64,000 nucleotides of DNA from the NCBI GenBank assembly GCA_008729055.1, contig SDUX01000005.1:1868875-1932874 (forward strand), read 5' to 3'. A program made the position numbers and the translations under genes. Origin of the DNA: Pyropia haitanensis. Taxonomy: Eukaryota; Rhodophyta; Bangiophyceae; Bangiales; Bangiaceae. The stretch's first letter is position 1; the number at the start of each line of letters is the position of its first letter. Positions 19,800 through 33,100 of this stretch are shown here, in pieces. The notes beneath the pieces are model-generated. The model was not told where the DNA came from, ran no database searches, and saw only the letters and a program-made list of their open reading frames with translations.

Positions 19800-22380
19800 A
19801 GCCGCGTCAGCAACTGACAGCCGGTGATCCGCCCCACGGTGGCGGCGACGCCGACGGCCGCGTCCGCCACGTCGGCGACTGCCACACCGCGAACCGCCGT
19901 ACGGCGGAAGAAGCAGCGGCAGCAACTACCGGCGCGACAGCGGCACGGACGACCGCCGCGACAGCGGCACCGGCACCGTCCGCGCCAGAGGTAGCCGCGG
20001 CGAAAGCGACACGCGCGCCAGCCAAGGCGAAGACAGCGGCCACGGTGGCGCCACCGACGTCCGCAGCAACAGCGCCAGCGACAGCCGTAGCGACAGCGGC
20101 AGCATCGGTGGCCGCGGCGTCACAATCTACAGCGGCACCGACAGCGCCGACGGCAGCGGCCGCAACAGCTGCAGCGGCAGCAGCAGCGACGGTCGCCGCG
20201 GCGACGGCGGCGATAAAAGCTGCGACGGCGGCCGCGACACCCGCGGCGGCAGCGACAGCGACGAAGGCTTCCACGGTGTCAACGGCCGTGTTGACTGCAG
20301 TTGCCGGAACAGCAGGAGCAGCCGCGGTTACGGCATATGCCATGGCCGCGGTAGCAGCGGCGGCAGCACCGGTGGCCGCGACAGCGTCAGCGGCACCGGC
20401 CGTGCAGCGGCCGCGGCGGCGGTCGCTCTTGAGGCCGCCCACCGCGACGGCGGCAGCGACCAACACCGCGGCAGCAGCCGCGACAGATGCCGCAGCGACA
20501 ACGGCCACGACAACAACGGCACTGGCCGCAGCGGCAGTACCGGCAGCGATAGCGACGGACATCGCTGCAGCGGCAGCGATAAAGGCCGCAGCAGCGAAAG
20601 CGACAGGCAGCGCCCACCGTGCGGGCTGCCGCTGCAACGGCAACGGCAATGGCCTTGATAGACGCTGCGGCGGCAGCAATGACAGCCGCCGCAACGGCTG
20701 CAGCCAAAGACACCCTGCAGGCGGCAAGGAGGGACGCCCTGGGGAAGGCAGCGACAGCAGCAGTGGCGGCGGCCGCGACAGTGGCCGTTACGGTGGTCGT
20801 GCTCGAGGCCGCCTACTGCGGCGGTTGCCGCGACAGTGGCCGCGCGGCGGCGGCGACAGACGCCACGGCGGCGGCTGTGACAGATGCAACGGTGGAAGCG
20901 GCTGCAAACGCCTTGGCCGTGGCTGGGGCAACTGCGGCGACAAAGGCGGCGACGGCGACAACGGCAGCGGCAGCGGCAGCGGCAGTGCCAGCAGCGGCGA
21001 GGAAGGCCGCGGCGGTGGCAGCCACGGCAACAATGACGCTAGCCGTGACAGTGGCAGCCGCAGCTGCAGCGACTGCCTTTTCAGCGGCGCCGGCCAAACG
21101 AGCGGCCCGTCAGCAGCGACGGACAGCGCCCATTGTGACGGCCGCTGCGACGGGGGCGGCTCGGCGGCGGCAAGAGACGCCGCCGCGGCGGCAACGCCAA
21201 AAGCCGCGGCGTCCGCAGCCACAGATACCCAGCAAGCGGCTCGGAGAGATGCCAGGTCGACGACAGTCACAGCGGCAGCATGAGCGCTCGCGACTGCTGC
21301 AGCGACCGCGGCGGCGCGGCAGCGGCTACCAGACGAGGCCCACCGCGTCGGCGGCAGCGACCGACGCCGCGGCCGCGGCAGCCGCAAACGCAGCGGCGGC
21401 GGCAGCGACAGCGAGCATGGCCACGTCGGTAGCCGCGACACTGGCCGCGGCGGTGGCAGCGGCCGAAGCCGCGGCGGCAATCGTGACGAAGGCAGCCCAC
21501 TGCAATGGCCGCCGAGCCAGAGGCCGCGGCGGTGACAGCGGCCGAGCCTCGAGCGACGGCCGCGACAAAACCGCGGCGACGGCCACAGGAGCAGCGGCGG
21601 TGGCCGCGACAGCGGTAACGGCGGCGGCCACGTCAGACATTGTGGTGGCGGCCAGGACCGAGCACCGGCAGCGGTCGCGGTAGCGGCAGAGGCTGCGACA
21701 CAGGCCGCGGTGGCGCCCGCGTGCGAGACCGCCCACCCAGACGGTGGGAGCGATGAATACCGCGGAGGCGGCAGTGACACAGCCGTTGGCAGTGGCTGGG
21801 TCAGCGGCAGCCGCAACGACCGCAACAGCGGGCGGCCACTGCAACGGCCACCGCGCCAGCCGGGGCGGCAGCGACAGTGTGCGACGCTGCGGCGGCCGCA
21901 GTGGCAGCCGCAGCAAGAGCGGTAGCAAGAAGAATAAAGGCTGCATCCGCGACAGCAGCAGCAACAGAAGCTGCGATAGCAGCAGTTGCTGCGAAAGCGG
22001 CCGTGGCAGCGGCGGCAGCCGCGACACGTGCAGCGACGGCGGCAAGGACAAAATTCCGCAGTGGCGGCAGCGATGGCACGAACGGTGCTGGCCGTGCCAA
22101 CGGCAGCCAAAGTCGCCGCGGCGAAGGCAGTGGCTGCGAGGCGACAGCGACCGTAGCAGCGGTAGCGGCGGCACTCGCGACTGCAGCAACGGCAGCGGTA
22201 GCGACAGAGGCCGCGGCGGCGTCCGCGACAGTGGCAACGACGGCGGCCGCGACCGCGGCCGCGGCGTGTGCAGTATCAGCGGGGACGACAGCGGCTGCCA
22301 CAGCGGCAACATGCAGTGGCGACGGCGGCGGCAGAGGCGGTCGTCCGTGCCGGTTCGCAATCCCGCTGTAGGCAGTCTGC
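19800..22380. repeat. Degenerate (RCN)n low-complexity tract, Ala/Thr-rich
   Basis: Mostly GCG, ACA, GCA and ACG triplets in mixed order. The + strand reads as Ala/Thr runs, with frames shifting several times. The - strand reads as Ala/Val/Leu-rich. It looks like a decayed hexanucleotide-type expansion continuing from the 66-bp array. I see no domain and no start that would single out a gene. A short better-looking segment near 22340-22430 (- strand, VLFKERLYDMRWMQTAYSG) is isolated. Confidence 0.55.
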
Positions 22381-25300
22381 ATCCACCGCATGTCATACAA
22401 GCGCTCCTTGAACAGCACCAAAAACGGTAAGGTGCCAACAGGGGAGCCTCATCGTCTGGGGCGGAGGCGCCGCCGACGACCGAGAGACGCAGCCGATTCG
22501 TCGAAAGGTAAAAAGTGACGTCGCTGGAGGGTGATGGCGCCGACGACAGGGTCACAGAGTCGATCCCGGGGAGGGCAGCGCCAACGATGAGGGCGCCGGT
22601 GGCCAAGAGGCGGCGACTAAAGCGGAGGGGGCGCCGCCAACGGTGGAGAGGTTACGCCGAGAGCGGGGGGATGGCGCGACAATGGCGGGCCGTCTGAGGG
22701 TGGAGCAAAGCCGACGGCTGCGTGGCGGCGTCGAAGGCGATGCCGGGAGCAGAAAAACAGCGGCGGCCGCGGCAGCGGCAGCGACAGCCGTCACAGCAGC
22801 CACGATGGCCGCGGCAAAGCCAGAGGACGCGGCGGTGGCCACGGCGACGGCACTGGCCAGGGCGGCGGCAGCGCCAGCCGCGGCAGCGACGGACATGGTA
22901 CACGTACCTGGCCGCGAAAGCGGCAGCGTCAGCAGCAACGCCGCGCGGCAACGGCAGCGGCGCTGACAGAGACGGAGACCGCCACGCTGCCACTGCGGCA
23001 GCCAGGCCCGATGGCCGCTGGGACAAAAAACGCCGCACCGCACCACCGCTGTCGCGAACTAGTGCGACCCGCCAAAGCGGCCGCCGGCGTCCGACGCCGC
23101 CGCCTCTGGTAGTACGCGCCACCGACTCGTCAAACAGCAGACGCTCATCGCCGCGGCGCTACGCGCATGGCGCGCGACGCCATCGGCTACAGCGTGCGCC
23201 ATCCGCTCAGGTTGCCTTGGCAATTCACTCCGCCACCGCAAGCGGCAGTCGCCGTCACCGCACCAATCAGGCGCAGCCCAGCGGCAACACCAAAAGAGAA
23301 CGAGGCGGCAAAGACGGAGTGGTCGTGGGGACGGCGGAGACGGAGCCGCAACACCGGGCGGGCGCCGGCAAGGTCAGCAACGACCGCAGGGTGATGCGAA
23401 AGAAGGTGACTACGGCAGGGATGGCCACCCCACGACACGGGCGAGGCAGGAACGTCGGCAAAGGCAGTTGGACGGCGGTGGGAGCGGCTACAACACGTCT
23501 TGCCGCCGCGAGAGGAGGGCAACACCCAAGGACGGGGGGGGAGGTGGCAACGGCAGGAGCGGCGGCATCACGACGATGGGTGCTCCGACGACAGTGGCGG
23601 CCGTGGCAACACCGCGAGAAACAGCACGGACGACGCCGGGGGGAGCAACAACGACGACGGTGCCAGTCGCAGTGACAGGGGAGGAAGGACCGCGTCGTAG
23701 GAATGGCGGCAGCGACAGAGAGGGGGCTCACGTCGGACGGCGTCACAAAAGAGGGGGGGGGAGAGGGGGGGAAACTGCACCGGGGCCAGCGGGAGCGGCG
23801 GCGCTCGATCGCCTCGACAGGATCGCGGCGGCGACAGAGACGGATGAACGTCACAACGTCAGCGCGCCGCCGACGCCAACCGTCACGCGGCCGCCGCCGT
23901 AGGGCGGCGGGACGGCGGCTCGCCCCGGCCGCGTCAGCCGCGGCGACCGGGCGGCACCGTCAAACAGCGGCGGCGCACGGCGGCGATGGTACAAGACCGG
24001 CGTTGTGACGCCAACGACGCGGGGACGCCTGCCACGACGGGGGCGGCGACGCGCCGAGACGGGCGGCGGCCGACGCGACGATGCGGGAACCGCCACAGCC
24101 GCGCGGGCACGATGGCCGCATGCACCGCGATGCGGGCACGTCCATCGCCGATGGGGGGGCTACAACATCCATTGACACGCGCGCAAGCGGCCGCCACGGA
24201 AATGGTGGCCGCACCGACGACGGATGCGCGATCGACGACGATAGGGTCACCGTGAGACGGGGAGCAGCCTTGGGAAAAATAACGCCGGCGGTGGCGGGGG
24301 AGGAAGAGGGCTTGGTGGCTGGTCAGGTGGTGGCAGCAACAACGGGGGCGCGGCGACAGCAACGGGGGGAGCGCACCGACGGCAGAGATGGCATGAAGAC
24401 GGGTGAAGCTTGACTGCGGAGCGACGCCGTCACCGTCGGGGGGGGAAGCTGGTCGAGGCAGTGAGGAGCTGCAACGGTGAGCAAGGGAAGAAACGTACGG
24501 GCAGAGGGTGGCCACTGCGGGAGGTACGGCTTGACGGTGCGGCGAGAGGTGCGGCTTGAAGGTGCGGCGGGAAATGCGGCTTGACGGTGCCAAGGGAGGC
24601 TGCAGCAGCCCTAGAGGGTCAGCGGCCACTGGGGGCAACCGCATCGACGGGCAGTGGCGGCAAAGCGGTACCAACAAGAGGGGCTGCGGCTTGAAGACCG
24701 AGTGGCAGTGGCGAGCATGGGATTGATGTCACAGCCGCAAGCGGAGCGGCCGGAGCGACCGCACGGGCATGGCCGACGACGAGAGGCCGGCAACGACGGA
24801 TGCCAGCGGCGCTGCGACAAGGGTGCGGCGGCAACGACGGAGGAAAGCCGCAGCATTGGCGACACGGAGGACGGCGCGACTATGGCGATGGGCGGAACGC
24901 CGGGACCACCAGTACGCGGCGGCAACGACACCAGACCGGTCCGGCAGGGCGCTAAAGCGGCATCCACAATGAGGGCCACAGCGCCAACGATGGTCGGGGG
25001 AGGCGAGCCGCCACCCCCAATCGCGACGATGATGAGCTCGACGCGGGCCTCGGCGCAAAGCGAACACGGCCATCACCAGCGGCGGCTGGCAAGCCCGCCA
25101 AAGCGACGCCTGGCGTGAAGTGATCCGGACGACGATCCGTCCACGACGGCGCCACGCGGCGGGCACCCGCAGAAGCTAACGGGGTGACGACGAGCAGAAT
25201 AGAGCAGCGGCAATGACGACGACGGAGGGCCGAAGCCTGCTTCGTCGGCGGCGGGCAACGTAGACAGCCCGGGCAGGGGAAATGCGGTGAGGGGCGCCAG

Positions 25301-26883
25301 TGTGGGGAGCGGCGGCAGCGACAATGGGCGGGCCCCATCGGCGTCGGGCGCGACGCGCCAGCGGGGACACAGTCGAGCCGCCGGCAACGTCGGCGGCGCG
25401 GCCATGACGGCCGTCGCGACCACGACGCGATGCTCGTCGCATCGTCGCGGGCGAGGTGAGCGCGGCGAGGGGCGGAGGTCGGTGGGTTTGCGGAGCGCCC
25501 GTATGTATACACGCCGCCCGCCCCCCCCCCGCCTCCCCACCGCTAGTCCCGCCCGACCGGCCGCGCCGCCCGTGCTGCCGCCACAGCTGCCGCCAAAGAT
25601 ACCGCTTCCGCCCTCACACCCCGATGCGGCGGGCAACAGGGGGGGGGTGGGGAGGCGAGGGGGGGAAGCTCCCGCCAACTCGCCGCCGCCGCCACGGCCA
25701 CGGCGGTGCGCACGGGGCGGCAACGGCCCGACGCGACTCGCCGCCCGTCTGTCGTAATGGGAGTGCGGGAGGGAGAACGGCGGCAAACACTCACTCGGGC
25801 GGGAAGGAGGGAGGGCCGGCGCGCGCCACGGCCGGCTGTGGCCGCCCCACCGCGCGTCGTGGCATGGTGAGGGCGCGAAAGGGGCGGAACGGCGGACCCG
25901 TCGGGGCGGGCTCACCAGCGGGCGGAGCGCAGACCGCGGCCGCCGGCGACGGCGGGGGGCGAGCGCAAGAGTGGGACGCCGCGCACGGGGGTTCGGTCGC
26001 ACGGCGGGCGGGCGCGCCACGAGCGCCGCGCCGCGGTGCCGTGGCGCGCGGCGCGGCGTGCCGCCCGCGACACGGGGTGCGGGGCGGTGGCGACGGCAGC
26101 GGCGGCGGCGGCGGCGGCAGCCGCGCCGCACACGCGCGGCGCCGCGGTGGCGGGAGCAGCGGTTGGCGGCAGTGGGGACAGGGGGGGGGTGCTCCGACGC
26201 GGCCGCGCGAGGCGCTCCCCCTGACGCCCGCCGCCCGCCACCGTCGCGCCAGATTGGCGTTGGGGTGCGCCGTCTGCGGCGGCCGCCGCCGCCGGTGCCG
26301 CCGGTTTGAACAAGCGTTGGTCGCGGCCGCCGCCAGCCGCGGCGGCCGGTCCGCCTCGCGCTGGCGCGCGCATCCCTCCGGGTAGGTGGCGGCCACTCGG
26401 GCAAGGCCGGCTGTGGTGTGGAACGACCTCGCCCGGTCGTCCGGCCGCCGCCAAGCGGCCTCCTCACCCGCCCCCCCGCACCCACCCCACGCTTCCGCGA
26501 CCCGTGCTGGCGCGCCAGTCCCCGGATGCCGCGACCGAGCGGCCGCGGGTGGCTCCCGCCACGCCCATAACCATCCCAAAGACGGCCGTCGCCCGCCGAC
26601 GCACGCCGCCGCCGCCGTCCTACGCAGCGTAGGAGGGAGGAGTGAGGGGGGGGTGGATGAGTGGACATGGTCGGGGAGGGGGCGCCAGCGTCGGGCACGC
26701 CGTGGCCACCCCTGCCGGTGCGGGCGTGCCCGCGGCGCGCGGCCGCGGTGCGGGCGGCCGAGGCGTCGCGCGGGCGTGGCACCCCGCGGCGGTGTCCGCC
26801 GCGGCACGCGCCGCCCCGCCGTCGGCTGAGGTTTGCGGCGGAAGCGGCGGCCGGCGACGATCAGCGTGGGCGGTGTGGGGTTT

Positions 26884-26901
26884 GGGGGGGGGGGGGGGGG
26901 G
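26884..26901 (+). repeat. G homopolymer, 18 bases
   Basis: An uninterrupted run of G in otherwise mixed GC-rich sequence. Runs of this length are unstable in replication and prone to consensus error. They can form G-quadruplexes. Confidence 0.9.
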
Positions 26902-27004
26902 TCGGCTGCCGCGTCGCGTCGCGGGTGGGCACGCCGCAGGTGGGCAGGCACCTCGCCGCGCCTGTCATCGCGCGTCGCGGATCTGTGGTGGGCCACTGCT
27001 GGGC

Positions 27005-27036
27005 GGCCGGCCGGCCGGCCGGCCGGCCGGCCGGCC
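27005..27036. repeat. (GGCC)8 microsatellite
   Basis: Eight perfect copies of GGCC. The tract is self-complementary and could form a hairpin or Z-like structure. No gene context. Confidence 0.95.
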
Positions 27037-29499
27037 GTCCTCCTCTGCTGCCCCTTCCCCACCTCTTTGACACGCCAGCCGTCTCGTGTGGGGGATCTGC
27101 TCGACCGTCGGCGGGCAACCTACCAGCACCGTGTCCCCACACGGTGCGCCTTGGGGTGTGCACGCGAGCGACGGGAGCGGCGGACCCGGCAGGCGGTTAC
27201 TGGCACGTCATGACCGGGGCGCCCCACGGACGGCGCGAGGTGCGTTGGGCGGCGGGCGTGGCGGCCGTCCCGGTGGGACGCCGCCGGCTCGGCGTGCGTC
27301 CCGGCCCCCAGCCACAGGAATATCGTTCGAGTAGCGCGCACTGTCATTTGCAGAGGCCGAAGCACATGGGGAGGTGCTGGAGGAAACTGTTTTTTTTCTC
27401 GTTTTTTTCAACTTTTTTTGCACGCGACCGTCCCGCGCCGCTTCCCACGGAGCACCCGCGCGGCGCGAACACCCAGGAGAGACGCGGTACGCCGGCCGAC
27501 GGCCGTCCCTCCCCCAACGCCCGACCGCTCCCGCCCTCCTGCCCCGCGCTCCCCAGAGCCTGGGAAACGGTTCCACCAACAGCGACAGCCGTCCTGTGGC
27601 GGGACCGCGGCGGCCACCAGCCACGGCGGCGGCCAGGCCATGGCAGCCCACCGCGGGCGATCCGCCGCCAACCGCCGTGGCCCGCCGCGGCCGCGGCGGG
27701 CGCGCGAAAACCACAAAAACAAGCACAGCAGCGCGGCGTCGCGCGCACGGGGGACCGTCCGCAGCGGCGGTGGCGCCAGTGGTGGGGCTCGCCGCGCCGC
27801 CGGCAATGCCGACCCTCCGCCCCACCCGGCCCGCCCGCGCCGGCCGTATCGGCAAGCCGCCGGCGCCGTCGTCATGGGCGGTCGGCGGGGCTTGTTGGCG
27901 GCCGCCGGCCGCGGCGGTGGACCGCCCCGTGTCGGTCCGCCCGGCACAAACGGCGCGCGCGGGTCCGCTGCGCCCGCGGGGGCGACCCCGCTGGGTGGCG
28001 GCCCCACCGCCGCGCGTCGGACGCGCCCCTCCTGCCTCCCGCTCCGCCCCAGGCGGGCGGGCGCGTTGCCGGGCGCGGCAGGCACCCGCGGCGGGCTCGT
28101 GGCGCGACGCCGGTTGGCGCCCGCGCGCGCGCACACACCGTCGGCGGCGGCCGCTTGCGCCGGCGTGGCTTCCCGCGCGCGCCCCCGCCCCGCCACGCTC
28201 CCCCCTCGCCGCGCGGCGTGTCGGCCGGCGCTCATCGCCTGCCGGTGGCCGTTGCGCGTACCCGCGTCCCGCCACGTCCAGCGCCGTCCTCCGGCGCACG
28301 CGGGCGCGAGCGTGCGCGCCCGCGCCCGCGTACGCCCGCGGCGTGCGCTTCCCCCCGCCTCCCCCCCTCGCCCATCATCCGGCGCGTCCACTGCGCCGCC
28401 CCGCGTTTGGGCCGCGTATTAATACGAGCCGCCCAGGATGTCACCGCGCGCGGGCGCCACCCGCCGATCATCATCCACCATTGGCCACCCGGCGATGACC
28501 ACCGCGGCCGCCGGTCGCGGCATGCGTTCGCACCGGCGGCCCCTCTGCCCGTCTGGGCCACGGCCGCCGGCGTTGCCGCCGGCGGCCGACGTCTACACTG
28601 TATTTGCTGCTGCTGCGGTTGCCGATGGTGCCGCCGCCGCCGTTGTTGTCCGTGCCGGTGCCGTCGGGGACGGCCACGTGCGTCTCTTGCGCGCCGGCTG
28701 CGTGGGTGCGGGCGTTACCTCTTTGCTAGGTGATGTCGCACCCCACCATGGTAAGGGTCCTTCTCGAGATGGTCCTCAGCCTCTTGTTTGGTGTTCTTTG
28801 TCTCGCCGCCTTGTTGTTGCTTGCTGTTCACTTCCCCCTCCCCCTTGACTTGTGTGTTGGTGTCCCTTCCGCATGTCCTCCGCCGTCGCGCTGTGCTCTT
28901 CACCCCCTCTCGCTCGGCCACACGCGGCTCCGCTTTGGGATGCGTGGGTACTCTGCCGCCAGTGCCCCCCCCCGTGGCAGGGGAGGAGCGGTGCCGCCGA
29001 GTGCGGACGGCGGTGACGTTTCGCGGCGCCGCCGCTGTATCGCACCTGTGCGGGGGTGGCGGTGGGCGCCGCGCTGCCGCGCGCCGCCCCCCGACGCGCG
29101 CGGGCGGCGCCCCCGCCCACTGCTACGATGCAGTGGCTGAATTGGGGGGATGGCTTGGCGGCGAGTGGACGGTGACGGTGCCGCGCGCCTCGTATCATTG
29201 GCGGGTGGGGGGCGGGTGGGGGGGGAGGGGGCCCACAAGCTCGGCCTCCCTCCCACCTCACCGACTCGCTGCGTCGTCGCGCAGCGCACTCGTGATACGA
29301 TTCGGGTGGAGGGTTCGTTCCTCTTTGGTTTTCGTCTGGGGTGGCGTTGCGACCGTGGACCGTAATTCTATGGCCCTTCTGACATTCAGGCCCTCTTTGC
29401 GGTTCGTGGCTGTTTCCGTGTGCTTAGTCGGTCTGTGAACTGTTGCCCGCTTCAGTTCGTCGTACGAGCTGCGTCGTCGAGTACCGCCTCCCCCCCGCC

Positions 29500-30150
29500 G
29501 CTGCTCGCCGCGTCACCCGCCACCGCCGATGGGCTGCTGTGGCGGTTTGCCGCCGGCACCTGCTGTAGGTGTTGACCGAGGTCGACGGTGGCAAGGCACG
29601 GGCGGGGAGTGGTTGCAGCGAGAGTCCGAGATGGCGGTTGCTTCTGCGGGGCGGCGGCCGGCCACGGCGCGGGTCCATGGCTCGTCCCGCATGGGCGGTG
29701 GCGGCGGCCGCTGCGTCCGGTCGTAGCGTCGGCGTTTTCCAGTGGCGGCGGCGGTGGCGGGTGGGGGCGGCACCGGTGCGGTACGGTGGCGCCGTCCGCC
29801 GGCGTTGGTGGTGGGCGCCGCTGCTTTTATTTGGCGGCGCTGCCGCGCGCCTGCCACCCCATGCTGGCGATTGTGTTGGTGGCGGGGCGGGAACGGACAA
29901 CCGCCGCCCGCCGTTGACGTTGGTGGCGGGCGGAGCGGGCGAGCGGCGCCCTGTTTTTTGGGATGTCGGTGGCGACCACCGTGGGGTGGCGGCGGCCGCC
30001 TGACAGGTGGCGGGGTGGCGTGCGCTGCCAGGGGCGGCGGGCGGTGCCGCCACGCTGGCATGGTGGCGGGGGCGGCTCGAGCGAGGGGCGGCCAACGGCG
30101 GCGGCGGCAAGGGGTGGGCTTGGCGCCACGCGGTAGCGACGATGGCGGGC
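29500..30150. other. GGTGGCGGC-rich stretch leading into array B
   Basis: G/C-rich sequence with many GGTGGCGG and GGCGGCGG blocks but without a fixed period I can measure. Frames are open on both strands and of low complexity. It grades into the regular array from about 30.15 kb. Confidence 0.45.
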
Positions 30151-33100
30151 GGCCGCCGTGCGGGCGGCGTGGCGGCGCCAGCGTCGGCTTGTGGTGGCAG
30201 CGGGTGGCGCTGACCGCGGCGGGCGGGTGGCGCTGACTGCCGTCGTTGGCGGCGCGCCAACACCTTGGTGGCGCTGCGGCGTTTGCAGGCATGCCAACCG
30301 GAACCGGAACTGGTGGCAGAGCGGGCACCCACTGCCAAGACTCGTGCCGGCCGCCGCCACCGCCGTGGGTGGGTCGACGTTGGAGTGATGGTGGACTAGG
30401 CCCGCTGCTCGCAACGCGCTGGCGGTGGCGGTCCGCTGCGGGCGTTGGCGGCGAGCCATCGCTGTCTGGCGGGTGCGTCGCACTTGCCGTTGGCGCTGGT
30501 CGGGGCCGGCCGCTGTTTGGCCGCCACGGGCCGCTTGCCGCCGGCGCTGGCGGCGAGTGGCTGCTGATGATGTCGTGGGGGTGGCGCTTACCGCGGGCTG
30601 TCGCTACTGGCGTCGGCGGTGGCGACTGGTCTGGGCACTTTTTTTTTTAGCGCCCTGCGGGTGTTGTGTGCCGGGGAGGTGGTGCGTGCCTCCCGCGTTG
30701 GCGGCTGCGGGCTGCAGGTTCTGGCGGCGGGGTGGCGCATGTCGCTAGCTTTGACAGCGGGCGGTTGTCGGGGTGGGCTGGGTGGTGGCGCTTGCCTCCG
30801 GCTGTGCTGTTGGGTGGCTGCTTGGCTCTGCGGGGAGGCTGCGCTCGCCGCCGTTTTTGACGGCCAGCGGCTACTGGCGCTGGCGCACGCCGGCTGCTCA
30901 TGGTGGCATGTGGGCGGCTGTCGTCGTCGGCTCTGGCGGCGGGTCGTTGCTGGCGTTGGCGTGGAGGAGGCGTTTTGGCGTCGCTGGGGACGGCGGTTGA
31001 CCGCTGGCGTTGGCGGGGGGGTGGCGCTTGTCGCAGGCGGCCGCGGCCGGCGGTTGCTGATGTTGGCGGCGGAGTTGGCGCTCGCGTTGGGCTGTGCCGT
31101 CGGGCGGCCGGCTGGGTTGGCCAGGGCGTTGGCACTTGCGGCAGACGTTGACGGCGCGCGGCGGGAGGCGTTGGAAGCGGTTGGACGCTAGTTGGCTTGG
31201 GTGGGGAAGCTCGCCGCCAGCTTTGGCGGCGGGCGGCTGCTCGCGTGGGCGGGGGGGTTGGACTCGGCGTCGCTGGTGGCAGTGGGCGTCTGCTTTTCGA
31301 CGAGGAGGTGGCGCTCTCCGCCGGCTTGGGCGGCGGCCAGCTGTTTGCGTTGGCGGGGGGGTTCCTTCGGGCGTCGTTGGTCGTGGCGAATGGCTGCGGG
31401 CGTTGATCGGGCGGTAGCCCCCGCAGCGGACTTTGGTGGCGGGCGGCCGCTGGCGTTGGCGTGAGAGTGACGCGGTGTGCAGGCATAGGCGGCGAGCGGC
31501 CGATTACGTTGCTGAGAGATGGTCATTGCCGCCGGCGTCGACGGCGGGCGCCTGCTGGTGTTGACGGGGGCGAGCCTCTTGCCGCCAGCGCTTGCGGCGG
31601 GCGGCTGCTGATTGTGGCGTGCGGGTGACGCTCGCCGCTGGCTCTTCCGCCTGACGGTCACTGGTGTTCGCGTCGGCACGATGATTGCCGCGAGCGATTG
31701 CGGACGGCGGCTGCTGGCGGTGGCGGAGGGGTGGCGCTCGCCGCGGGCGTTGGTGGCTAGCGACTGCTGGCGTTGGCGGGGCGGTTGGCGCTCACTGCTG
31801 ACTGTGTCGTCGGGGGACTGCTGGCGCTGAAGGAGGAGGCTGCGTTTGGCATCGCGGTCGGCAGAGTGGGGCTGCTCGTGAGGGTGTGCCGTTTACCGCC
31901 GGCTTGGCCGTCGGACGACCGCTGGTGTTGCCAGCAGTCGGCTGCTGTTTGGAGGGGGGGCGGCGCTTGCGGGCGGATGTGGCGTTGGGCGGCTGCTGGC
32001 GGTGACTCGGGGGTTTTGCTTGGCGTCGCTGGTGTTGGCGCACGGCTGCAGGCGTTGGCGCGGGGGGGGGTGGTTGCCACCGGCGTTGACGGCGAGCGGC
32101 TGCTGGCGTTGGCGGTGAGGCTGCGCTCGGGGTTGCTGTTGGCGGCGGGGGGCTGCTGACGTTGGCGCGGGGGTGGCGCGTGTCGTCAGAATCGACGGCT
32201 GGCAGCTGCTGACTTTTCCAGCGGTCGGACGCTGCTTGGTGGGACGGTGACGCCCGTGGCCGTCTTTTGCGGCCAGCAATTGCTGCGTTGGCTTGGAGGC
32301 GGTGTTTGGTGCCGTCGTTGGCGGCGGGCGGTCTCTCGCGTTGGCGCGGGTGTGGCTGTTGGCGTCTCTGGCTGCGACTGGCGGCTGGTGGCGTTGTCCA
32401 CGGGCGGGCGCTCTTTGGCGGGTGGGACTCGCTCGCCGCCGGCATTGCCGTCAATCATCCTCCGGCTTCACCGTTTGGGTGGCGCTTGCCGCCGGTGTTT
32501 GCGGCGAGCGGCTGCTGGTTTTCGCTGTGCGGTTTTGCTTGGGGCTGCTGTTGGCGGCGGGCGGCCGCTGACGTTGGCGCAGGGGGTGGCGCCGACCGTC
32601 CGTTTTGATGGCAGGCATTTGGAGGCATGACAGCGGTCGGCCGCTGTTTGGCGTGGGCGTCCAGCTCGCCATCGGCTTTGGCTTGCGCTTGGCGTCGGTG
32701 TTGGCGGCGGGCGGTCGCTGCGTGGCGATGGGATGGCGCTTTTCTGATTTTTGGCACGGCGTGACTCTCGCAGTGGGGCGGCTGTCTCCGCCAGCGTTGG
32801 CGGCGAGGGCCTCTTGGCGTTGCCACCGGGGTGGCCATTGTTTGGCGTGGGCCTCATGCTCGCCGTCGGCGTTCGTTGGAGGCGGCTGCTGTCGTTCGCA
32901 GCCGGTCGCTGCTGATCGCAGCCGACGTCGGCGACGCGGGGCGGCTGGCGTTGGCAGAAGGCGGCTGTTGTTTTGCTTTGGCGTGACGCTTGCCGCCGGC
33001 CTCGGTGACGGGCGGTTACTGGCGTTGACGGCGGAGTAGCGCTTGCCGCTGCCTTTGCCGTTGGCCGGCTGCTGGCGCTGCTCCCAGGGCGTCTCTGACT

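Larger units (their letters stand above)
22430..29500. other. GC-rich region without a recognised gene
   Basis: Long open frames of up to 690 codons occur here on both strands simultaneously, which shows they are a by-product of stop-poor sequence. Translations are Pro/Arg/Ala/Gly-rich without recognisable motifs. Contents I can support are several G runs, a (GGCC)8 tract, a small 20-30-base duplication around GGTGCGGCTTGA at 24530-24600, and T-rich patches at about 27390-27420. A short frame near 28748 starts with a signal-peptide-like hydrophobic stretch but then turns into Arg/Pro-rich filler. Confidence 0.5.

Noticed and set aside
26661..28733. 690-codon open frame on +
   Set aside because: All frames on both strands are open here because stops are rare in this composition; the translation is Arg/Pro/Ala filler without motif or codon pattern.
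28748..29140. Short frame with signal-peptide-like start (MVRVLLEMVLSLLFGVLCLA)
   Set aside because: After the hydrophobic start the sequence turns into Arg/Pro low complexity, and the DNA there is simply T/C-rich; not enough to call a gene.
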